This document shows positions 15,691 to 22,289 of a stretch of 24,664 nt of DNA, piece by piece (positions within the stretch are counted from its first letter, which is position 1; every line of letters begins with the position of its first letter). Below the pieces are notes generated by a model. That model saw only the letters and a program-made list of their open reading frames with translations. It had not been told where the DNA came from and ran no database searches. The stretch is taken from positions 1-24,664 of IMG/VR virus record IMGVR_UViG_3300008219_000093; one strand, given 5' to 3'. Origin of the DNA: a virus. The position numbers were made by a program, and so were the translations under genes.

Positions 15691-17571
15691 TTACCTTCTA
15701 CCATCAGGCCTAATGTCAAATCTATTGGCTCCTATTCTCCATTTAAAACCTGTACGAACTGATGAATCTGCGTCATCATCTGATTGAACTCTAAGTACCA
15801 TTTGTCTTGCTCTTGCTCGTACATGGTTTTGTTGTGTTGAACTTGTTACATCGCTTGTTGACTTAGTTGTAAGTGAATCGCCTGGGAAATTTCTAGTTTT
15901 TAATACATAATTAATTTGGCCATCAGATGCATTTGCTCCAAAGAAATTAACATCTGGAACAATTCTTCTTATAAAACCAAATTGATCACCATCATTCAAA
16001 TCAATATCACCAGATTCTATATACACATTATCCATTGGAGATCCATCTGCATCATCTGTGCTTTCATGAGTATAAATATAGTTAACAGAATTATCTTTAC
16101 CAGTTGCTGTAGGTTTTTCAAATACACCATCATCAATCCAAGCTGTTCTTGAAAGCTGCCCAATACTCCAAGCTTGCTCTAAATAATTATAAGAAACATA
16201 TCTATCTATTTCTGTAGAAGAAGATGATGGGTAAAACCAACCAACTTCATTAAACTCTTTATTAGTAAAAGCAATAACTTTGTATGATTGATTTGAATTA
16301 AAGTCATCAAGAACATAATTTAAAACAGAAGAAATTAACCTGGTTACAGATCCATTGTAATTATAAAAACCATCTCTAGACATCCAATAAACTCCATCTG
16401 GAGCATTAATGGCCCCATTAGGAGATATCAATCCTACATTTTCATTAACCAAATTAACTCCAAAAGTATATGGAGCTCCAACAAATTGCATACTATATAA
16501 AGAAGTATCAGTCCATATAAGAATTTCTTGTCTTGATCTTAATCCACCAACTATTTCAGAACCAGAAGAAAGTCTTAGTGATCCTGCTGTGTTAGTAGAT
16601 GTCGGCTCCCATTCAGTAATGCTTTCTTGGTCAGAAAATGCAATAAATAAAGGGTCAATTGATCCTGTTCTAGCGCTTTCACTAATGGGATCTGCGCCCA
16701 ATACAATAACGTGTCTGTCTATATCGCTAACAATTGTTTGAATGCCCTTTGTGGGAGCAAGATTTGATCCAGATAAGCTTGTTATATTTACAGCCCTAGT
16801 TGTTAATCCGTTGCTTTTATCCCAATAATATATTCCTCCATATCTAGGATTAATAATAAGATCTTCGCCAAAAGCATCGTGTGACCACAATCTTAACTGG
16901 TCAGTTTCAGATAAAGCAGTAGTAGATCCAAAAGTTCCAGCACTCCATGTACCTGCACCCCAACCAGTTGATTGAACATATACATCTAAGCCCACATTTA
17001 TTTGATAAACCCCATCAACCCCAGACCCACCATTGCCACTGTCACTGCCAGTAGCGCTTACTTCATCTCCAGAAGTATCTTTGGCTATAATTTCATAAGT
17101 GTTTGTGCCTGTAACTCTGCTAATTTGATATTCTTGATTTAAAACAGCAGCCGTTATTGCATCTCCTAAGCTAACTGCGCCTGATATCGTTACAAAATCA
17201 TTGGCTACTGCGCCATGAGAAGAATCAGTAACAGTTAATGTTGATGACCCACTAGATGCTGAAAATGTTATAGAGTTTGTGCTTGTTTTTCTTGTTGGTG
17301 TAACATCATTTAAAACATTTCCACCTTTTATATAATATTTATATGTGGTTCCCAACCCTAAATATTTAGTTGAATCAAGGGAAACCCATGCAGTTAAAGC
17401 TCTACCTGTACCTTCATAATTTTCAGCGGTTGTTTTTTGCCAGCCGCCTATTTTTTCAGGAAGACCTTTTCTAAATCTAACAAGGTTACCATCAGTCCAC
17501 CCACCTTTATCCATGAGATCAGTCATTTCCTTTTGAATTCCAGGCTTAAATATAAATTTTGTTAAAGGCAT
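15691..17571 (-). CDS. Tail nozzle / DNA-stabilisation-like protein (P22 gp10-like role)
   Basis: This 626-residue protein is strongly beta-structured. It starts with a stretch I recognise from marine podoviruses: PLTKF.FKPGI, then GGWTDGNLVRFRKGLPEKIGGW (23-44), GTGRALTAWV and KYLGLGTTYKYYI. Later segments alternate DGVYWMSRDGFYNYNG, RYVSYNYLEQAWSIGQL and a C-terminal RARQMVLRVQSDDD...GFKWRIGANRFDIRPDGRR, which looks like a propeller plus a terminal arm. Such proteins form the lower tail tube (as T7 gp12 or P22 gp10). The match is by layout and N-terminal pattern, not by search. It begins 6 bases after the stop of the nuclease gene, and no good ribosome binding site is visible. Confidence 0.72.
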   Translation of the reverse strand: MPLTKFIFKPGIQKEMTDLMDKGGWTDGNLVRFRKGLPEKIGGWQKTTAENYEGTGRALTAWVSLDSTKYLGLGTTYKYYIKGGNVLNDVTPTRKTSTNSITFSASSGSSTLTVTDSSHGAVANDFVTISGAVSLGDAITAAVLNQEYQISRVTGTNTYEIIAKDTSGDEVSATGSDSGNGGSGVDGVYQINVGLDVYVQSTGWGAGTWSAGTFGSTTALSETDQLRLWSHDAFGEDLIINPRYGGIYYWDKSNGLTTRAVNITSLSGSNLAPTKGIQTIVSDIDRHVIVLGADPISESARTGSIDPLFIAFSDQESITEWEPTSTNTAGSLRLSSGSEIVGGLRSRQEILIWTDTSLYSMQFVGAPYTFGVNLVNENVGLISPNGAINAPDGVYWMSRDGFYNYNGSVTRLISSVLNYVLDDFNSNQSYKVIAFTNKEFNEVGWFYPSSSSTEIDRYVSYNYLEQAWSIGQLSRTAWIDDGVFEKPTATGKDNSVNYIYTHESTDDADGSPMDNVYIESGDIDLNDGDQFGFIRRIVPDVNFFGANASDGQINYVLKTRNFPGDSLTTKSTSDVTSSTQQNHVRARARQMVLRVQSDDDADSSVRTGFKWRIGANRFDIRPDGRR

Positions 17572-17577
17572 ATTATT

Positions 17578-18048
17578 TCATTTATCAATGGTTAAAGAAT
17601 TTAGCTTTGGCATTTTATTTATTTTTAATAAAGCTTTAAGCAAAGAATCCTTTGAATCTATTTTATTTAAAGTATTAATGCTTTTAGATACTTCTGTTAA
17701 ATTTTTTGTACCATCATAGACATCAAAAAATACTTTACTAATTGGCAAAGCAACAAAACAAAACATGTCGACTTGGCCGTTTCCATATCTTACCATTTTA
17801 TTTTGGCGAATGTTATTAGCAGTTCTTTTGCTTGTTCGCAACTCCCATCGATAATAATCACTATTTCTTCGTGTGTATATAGAATTTGTAGTTTTGACTT
17901 GAACTCTATAAAGATAGTTTTCATGATCAAGAATTAGATCAGATTTGTGCCCGTTGGGAGTAGGTATTACAGAGTCACAGTATCTAAGCAAAAATGATGC
18001 TGCTAGATATTCTCCTGCTAATGATATCCTAGAGGAGTATTCAGACAT
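17578..18048 (-). CDS. Free-standing PD-(D/E)XK endonuclease
   Basis: This 156-residue protein has an N-terminal PD-(D/E)XK core: G12-E13, D37 in GHKSDLIL (33-40), and Q50-V51-K52 in YRVQVKTT. This is the E...D...QxK form used by small resolvase-like nucleases and by the group I intron enzyme I-Ssp6803I. The C-terminal half is basic and unrecognised. It sits between the endolysin and tail genes, a common place for free-standing homing-type nucleases, but a packaging or host-DNA role is also possible. A perfect AAAGGAG (18054-18060), 5 bases before the ATG and inside the end of the lysozyme gene, makes this one of the best translation starts of the window. Confidence 0.75.
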   Translation of the reverse strand: MSEYSSRISLAGEYLAASFLLRYCDSVIPTPNGHKSDLILDHENYLYRVQVKTTNSIYTRRNSDYYRWELRTSKRTANNIRQNKMVRYGNGQVDMFCFVALPISKVFFDVYDGTKNLTEVSKSINTLNKIDSKDSLLKALLKINKMPKLNSLTIDK

Positions 18049-18053
18049 TTAGA

Positions 18054-18060
18054 CTCCTTT
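18054..18060 (-). promoter_or_regulatory. Strong Shine-Dalgarno AAAGGAG for the nuclease gene
   Basis: AAAGGAG on the minus strand, 5 bases before the ATG at 18048, overlapping the last codons of the lysozyme gene. It is stronger than those of the neighbours, suggesting independent and efficient initiation. Confidence 0.65.
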
Positions 18061-18505
18061 AAATATTTTGCCAGTCTTTTCCTTCAAACATTAAAGCTTC
18101 TGCTTCTCTTCTTCTTGTAAGCCCAGCCAAAACTTTTCCTCCAGCTTTATTCCATCTCTTAATTTGGTTTGGAACTTCGTCATATTTGCCTTCGTTTAAA
18201 AATCTTAAAAGAGAAGATCTTTTTAAATTGGCTGGTCCCAGGTTATACACCCAAGAACAAAGAGCATCAAATTGACATTGGTTAAGTGGCACTCTTACAA
18301 GAGCATTAACATAATGCTCATATTCATCTTCAAGTTCACGCCATAACATAAAATCTGCTTTTTCTTCAGACCATTTTTCCCCCTCTTCAACATCTTTGGT
18401 GTGGCCATAGCCTATGGTCCAAACACCAACAGCATCTTGGTATGCTTCAAGTTCACAACCTTCAAATGATTTTATAAGTTCATACCCTGCGTCAGAAATG
18501 TGCAT
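18059..18505 (-). CDS. Endolysin, T4-type lysozyme (muramidase)
   Basis: This 148-residue glycoside hydrolase family 24 lysozyme cuts the MurNAc-GlcNAc bond of peptidoglycan. The catalytic triad is visible with T4 lysozyme spacing: E15 in SFEGCE, D24 in AYQDAVG, T30 in VWTIGYGH (T4: E11, D20, T26). The C-terminal part has the usual NQCQFDAL.SWVYNLG and RWNKAGGKVLAGLTRRREAE. The frame is open further upstream (to 18649), but those 48 residues are Arg/Asn-rich shadow translation of the next gene. The ATG at 18505 overlaps that gene's stop as TGATG, so it is the real start. No signal peptide or SAR segment, so export depends on the holin. Confidence 0.92.
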   Translation of the reverse strand: MHISDAGYELIKSFEGCELEAYQDAVGVWTIGYGHTKDVEEGEKWSEEKADFMLWRELEDEYEHYVNALVRVPLNQCQFDALCSWVYNLGPANLKRSSLLRFLNEGKYDEVPNQIKRWNKAGGKVLAGLTRRREAEALMFEGKDWQNI

Positions 18506-18720
18506 CAAATATTCATCGTCCCTGATACAAGAGCGATTAAAAGAGTTGACAGAAAGCCAATACTTCCAAAAGTTGCAATTCTTATAGTCTTGTTTAAATC
18601 GTTTATTTCTTTTTTTATTTCTTCTGTTTCTGCAAAAATTGTTTTCCATCTTTCCTCACACTTTGCCTCGTGTTCTCGAAGGTCTGCTGATACATCTGAT
18701 ACTGTTTTTCTAATCGCCAT
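18505..18720 (-). CDS. XhlA-like membrane-anchored lysis protein
   Basis: This 71-residue protein has an N-terminal charged coiled coil (VSADLREHEAKCEERWKTIFAETEEIKKEINDLNKT) and a single C-terminal membrane segment (IATFGSIGFLSTLLIALVSG). This is the layout of the XhlA/haemolysin family that assists holins and endolysins. The start MAIRKTV at 18720 is chosen because it gives the family length and overlaps the holin end by only 11 bases; an upstream ATG at 18771 would add a further 17 residues inside the holin gene. It is coupled to the lysozyme gene through TGATG. A holin or pinholin role on its own is the alternative. Confidence 0.72.
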   Translation of the reverse strand: MAIRKTVSDVSADLREHEAKCEERWKTIFAETEEIKKEINDLNKTIRIATFGSIGFLSTLLIALVSGTMNI

Positions 18721-19198
18721 CTTTTTTTTCTGGTGTATGTGAAGCTCCAAAGTAAAAAGAAATAACAGCACTAGCTAAACCACCCAAATATCCCAACACT
18801 AGATTAATAAGTGCTTCACTATTCTGTTCTGGTGGTTGAAGGGTTACTAAAAATATATAAGACATAAACCCAAATATAGTAATAAATCCTAAAATCCTAG
18901 TTGTCCAATCTTTGCTGAACTTAAACCTTGCATCTTTCTTATCTGCTACTTCTAAGCTAAAGACATCTACTTCTAATTCTTTCATTTGCAATTCAAAGCT
19001 TTGCTCGGCTTTTTTAAGCTCAATCATTTGTTCTGGAGTTGCTTCTTGAATCGCTTGATTGATTGATCTTGGATCTGTTTTACAACCTAAAACTTGAGCA
19101 ATAACAGATGCCGCTTGTCCACCTAAAGGACCACCTAAAGCCGATCCTAATGTTGGTGCTACTGCGCCGATTACATTTTTTATTAAGCTAAATTTCAT
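18710..19198 (-). CDS. Holin, 3-TM superfamily (GTA-holin-like)
   Basis: This 162-residue protein matches the GTA_holin_3TM layout: a Gly/Pro-rich N-terminal hydrophobic stretch (VIGAVAPTLGSALGGPLGG, 9-27), a cytoplasmic helical charged linker (50-100), then FKFSKDWTTR (93-101) followed by two membrane segments (101-120 and 130-150) and a charged tail (HTPEKKDGD). It would form the inner-membrane lesion that releases the lysozyme. It lies directly upstream of the XhlA-like and lysozyme genes, completing a lysis cassette. The stop of the preceding gene is 4 bases upstream, with only a weak GGGG ribosome site. Confidence 0.82.
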   Translation of the reverse strand: MKFSLIKNVIGAVAPTLGSALGGPLGGQAASVIAQVLGCKTDPRSINQAIQEATPEQMIELKKAEQSFELQMKELEVDVFSLEVADKKDARFKFSKDWTTRILGFITIFGFMSYIFLVTLQPPEQNSEALINLVLGYLGGLASAVISFYFGASHTPEKKDGD

Positions 19199-19202
19199 AT
19201 TA

Positions 19203-19565
19203 TTACCCCGCTAATGGATTTTTATTATCTAGTTTATTAATCTCTTTCTCTAAACTTTTTATATCTGCTTTAATAGTAGCTATATTTGTTTTTATGTTTT
19301 CAATCTTTTCGCCTTGAGACTTTAATTCAACCATAATATTTTCATCAATACTTTTATTTATATATTCAACTGATGTTTCTATCCCAACAAATCTTTCTTC
19401 TATAATATTTTGTGCATCTTTTGTTTTTCCTAAACCACCAATTTTAGCCTCAAGGTTAGCTATGCGATTAACATAAGTAGCACCTGTATATCCAAAACCT
19501 GCAAGAGTTGTAACTATTGTTGCAAGAGCAATTAGTTGTGTTGTTCTATTTTGAAACCAATCCAT
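19203..19565 (-). CDS. N-anchored coiled-coil membrane protein of the lysis cassette
   Basis: This 120-residue protein has one N-terminal membrane segment (TTQLIALATIVTTLAGFGYTGATYV, about 8-32) and then an uninterrupted coiled-coil region to residue ~113 (IGGLGKTKDAQ ... TNIATIKADIKSLEKEINKL). This is the architecture of an inner-membrane spanin (Rz-like) or of a holin accessory. No partner outer-membrane spanin is overlapped or embedded in it, though a small lipoprotein is encoded at 24051-24317. AGGA stands before the ATG. Placement just before the holin supports a lysis role; the exact class is uncertain. Confidence 0.65.
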   Translation of the reverse strand: MDWFQNRTTQLIALATIVTTLAGFGYTGATYVNRIANLEAKIGGLGKTKDAQNIIEERFVGIETSVEYINKSIDENIMVELKSQGEKIENIKTNIATIKADIKSLEKEINKLDNKNPLAG

Positions 19566-19574
19566 ATCATTTTC

Positions 19575-19967
19575 CTATAATTTATTTTCCCAATTTTCTA
19601 TTGCTTGTCTGATAGCGTCTTCTGCTAATACACTACAATGTAATTTAATAGCTGGTAAATCTAAAGCTTCAGCTATATCTTTATCTTTTATTTGGTTTGC
19701 GTTTTGTATAGTCTTACCTTTTAACATATCAACAAACATAGTGCTAGATGCAATAGCTGAGCCACACCCATAAGTTTTAAATTTAACATCTGTAATAATG
19801 TTATCTTTAATTTTAAGTTGTAACTTCATTACATCCCCACATGCAGGCGCACCCGCTAAACCTGTTGCTATATCAGGGTCTTTTGGATTAAATCTTCCTA
19901 CAGAATGTTTTGTAGGATTTTTTAAAACGTTTTCAAATCTATCAATAACTTTTTGTGAATATGCCAT
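19575..19967 (-). CDS. iscU: IscU-type iron-sulfur cluster assembly scaffold
   Basis: This 130-residue protein is very close to bacterial IscU (E. coli 128 residues), the scaffold on which IscS-derived sulfur and iron are built into a 2Fe-2S cluster. All ligands are present: C43 and D45 in GAPACGDVMKLQ (39-50), C68 in FKTYGCGSAIASS (63-75), H110 and C111 in KLHCSVLAEDAI (108-119). The N-terminus MAYSQKVIDRFEN resembles E. coli IscU, then about six extra residues precede the first Cys. The chaperone (HscA) recognition motif LPPVK reads LPAIK (104-108). The ATG follows the stop of the secreted-protein gene with no spacer (TAAATG), so translation is coupled. No IscS, HscA/B or ferredoxin gene is in the window. 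It may work with host Isc machinery as an auxiliary metabolic gene. Confidence 0.95.
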   Translation of the reverse strand: MAYSQKVIDRFENVLKNPTKHSVGRFNPKDPDIATGLAGAPACGDVMKLQLKIKDNIITDVKFKTYGCGSAIASSTMFVDMLKGKTIQNANQIKDKDIAEALDLPAIKLHCSVLAEDAIRQAIENWENKL

Positions 19968-22289
19968 TTATAAGTTTGGTTGTAATTTTCTTAAATTAGT
20001 TAAAGTTTTTATACTTTGTTCTGCTAACCCATAAAAGGTAGCATTATTATCTAATAATTTATTATTAGTATAAATGCTTTTAGGCTCATACCAAAATTCT
20101 TTTTCAGGTATGTATACTGTTCTGTAATTATCAAACCCAGGTAAAAAGCCCATAACAGCTATAATTGCATTTTCTGATCCATATTCTCCTGTTTCTTCTT
20201 GTTGAGCCTGTACTTCTTCTTTAGCAGTTTGTAAGTTTTTAGCAATTATAGTTTCTACTGTAGTATCAGAATCAGAATCTAAATCAGAACTAGAAGTAAT
20301 TGAACCTGATGAAAAATCTGTTTGATCTTGGTTTGTATTATCAGAAACATTAGCTACAACTACTTCAGTTATTACTGTTTCCGTTTCAAATGTGTTACTG
20401 CTAACAGAATTAATGGAAAGATCTGATAAAGCCATATTACTCATATCAAGAACTTGGTTTGTTTGGGCCGTAGAAGATGCAAATTGATCTGACATACTTG
20501 GAGAACTACTGGTACTAATGCCCGCATTAATTGAAGAAGAGGCCCCTGTAGAATTAGTTCCAGCTATATTACTTGAAACAGAACTATTATTATTAGAATG
20601 AATTGAACTGCCAGCAGTTATTCCACTTACACTTTTTTGAGCAGTTGTTATTGTAGAAGCTACAACTCTAAGGGCCATCTCTCTACTAATAGAACTCTTC
20701 CCTTTTGCATTCTCTTTTTCAACAATTTGAAACTCTTCTGTAAAAGCTTCTTCAAACTCTTCTGTAACTTCTTCTCTTTCAATACGTTCTTCTTCTATTT
20801 CTGCTTCAGCCATTCTTTCCTCTATAGATTCAAAAATTTCTTCTACAGCTTCTTCTTCAAATATTTCCTCTATAAATTCTTCTTCAGGTTCATCTTCCAA
20901 TACAAATTCTTCTTCCATTTCTTCAAGATGTTCTGTTTCTTCTTCAAACCATTCCTCCAAATCCTCAATTGTTTCTAATTCTATAAATGTTTCTGGTTCT
21001 CGAAAATTTTCTACAAGAAAAGTTTCTTGAAATATAAATTCTTCCAATAGTATTTCTTCTGGTATATATTGTTCTTGTTCCCATGTATCCATAGCAATAT
21101 CAATATCATCATAAGACTCTAGAGGTGTGCTGTCCCAAACAACCATCCCATCTTCTTGAAATTCAACTTCCATACCATACCACTCATCTACTTGTTCTTG
21201 CCCGAATTCTTCTAAATCTATTTGATACCACTCTTCGTCTGTCATTTCTATTCCATAATAAGGATCGTCATCAAAAGTGTCATACTGTGTCATACTTTCT
21301 TCATACCCATAATCAATATAAGTTTCATCAAAATAAGCTACTGATTCTTGTTGGCTATAACCTGGACAAAAGGGGCCATATTGAGGATCTAAGTCGCATT
21401 GAAAGTCATCATAAGCGTCCCAATAATAAGGGCATGATTCAGAATATAATTGATCAATACCACATTGTTGAGATAAATAAGCTGCTGCATAACCATCACA
21501 ATCCTCGTCATATAAAGAATTTAATGCACATTGTTGAACTAGATAAGCTTCTGCATAACCAGCGCAATTCACTGAAGTTAAAGGCGAAGTTATACAAAGC
21601 GATTGACCAACTCCTACTCCATACAAAGAACCACCATTTTCTAATAAAGTATTTGCTGCGTTACTGCTAGAGTTCCAATCATAACTTACACAAGTTCCTG
21701 AAATATTAGTAGTGCCTGTATTACACTCATCAAAAAATAAGTAAGTATAAATATCTGAAGTAGTTGGACCCTGCTCTCCAATAAGAACATCGTGTGTTTT
21801 AATATCCAATTCACCATATCTATATTCAAATGTATTATTAGGATATAACCAAACTTCTATACTATTATCTGAACCACTTCTGTTATACTCCCTCATCTTA
21901 TACCAACCAAAAATAGTATAATCATCAAAGGCTTTAGCCCTCATAGCCGAACCATTATCTTTTATTAGATCAGTCCAGAATACAAATAAAGTATTAGTAT
22001 ATTGAGGTAGGGGGTCAGGGGTGTAGTCTCCACAATAACTACCTGTTAGATTAAAGTGCAGACAGCCATTGGTAGCCATTCTAGCTTTAGTAAAATCATT
22101 ACCATAAAAAGTAAAAGTAAAACCTAAATCAAAAGCTGCTGATACTGAATCATCATTTGAACCTAGTCCTGTTGAACCTGATGAATTGGTTTGTAAATCG
22201 TATAAGTCTTGATTGGCTTCATAAATGTATTGTGCTGATAGATTACTGGTAAGTAATAAACAACATATTATTTCAAAGCAGCGATACAT
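19968..22289 (-). CDS. Large exported protein with 22-residue Cys repeats and acidic segment
   Basis: This 773-residue protein has a Sec signal peptide (RCFEIICCLLLTSNLSA, cleavage after A19). Order of parts: a beta-rich Nidogen/NIDO-like N-terminal domain (~45-200: DLGFTFTFYG, ATNGCLHFN, FWTDL, EVWLYPNNTFEYRYG). Next is a cysteine repeat at C242, C254, C264, C276, C286, C298, C308 with alternating spacing of 12 and 10 residues, each unit like C-x2-Y-x3-Y-x2-Q-Q-C-x4-L-Y. A Tyr/Asp-rich then Glu-rich acidic segment follows (~320-525), a Ser/Thr/Asn-rich linker (560-680), and a conserved-looking C-terminus (FYGLAEQSI). Exported and disulfide-rich, it may be a virion appendage or a surface protein of the infected cell. 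It overlaps the upstream gene by 22 bases and abuts iscU. Confidence 0.7.
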   Translation of the reverse strand: MYRCFEIICCLLLTSNLSAQYIYEANQDLYDLQTNSSGSTGLGSNDDSVSAAFDLGFTFTFYGNDFTKARMATNGCLHFNLTGSYCGDYTPDPLPQYTNTLFVFWTDLIKDNGSAMRAKAFDDYTIFGWYKMREYNRSGSDNSIEVWLYPNNTFEYRYGELDIKTHDVLIGEQGPTTSDIYTYLFFDECNTGTTNISGTCVSYDWNSSSNAANTLLENGGSLYGVGVGQSLCITSPLTSVNCAGYAEAYLVQQCALNSLYDEDCDGYAAAYLSQQCGIDQLYSESCPYYWDAYDDFQCDLDPQYGPFCPGYSQQESVAYFDETYIDYGYEESMTQYDTFDDDPYYGIEMTDEEWYQIDLEEFGQEQVDEWYGMEVEFQEDGMVVWDSTPLESYDDIDIAMDTWEQEQYIPEEILLEEFIFQETFLVENFREPETFIELETIEDLEEWFEEETEHLEEMEEEFVLEDEPEEEFIEEIFEEEAVEEIFESIEERMAEAEIEEERIEREEVTEEFEEAFTEEFQIVEKENAKGKSSISREMALRVVASTITTAQKSVSGITAGSSIHSNNNSSVSSNIAGTNSTGASSSINAGISTSSSPSMSDQFASSTAQTNQVLDMSNMALSDLSINSVSSNTFETETVITEVVVANVSDNTNQDQTDFSSGSITSSSDLDSDSDTTVETIIAKNLQTAKEEVQAQQEETGEYGSENAIIAVMGFLPGFDNYRTVYIPEKEFWYEPKSIYTNNKLLDNNATFYGLAEQSIKTLTNLRKLQPNL

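Noticed and set aside
18506-18649. N-terminal extension of the lysozyme by 48 residues
   Set aside because: Arg/Asn-rich translation of the overlapping XhlA-like gene; the TGATG junction at 18505 gives the usual lysozyme N-terminus.
20637-20978. Plus-strand frame rich in Phe/Ser/Cys that looks like a membrane protein
   Set aside because: It is the antisense shadow of the Glu-rich coding segment (GAA/GAG read as TTC/CTC).
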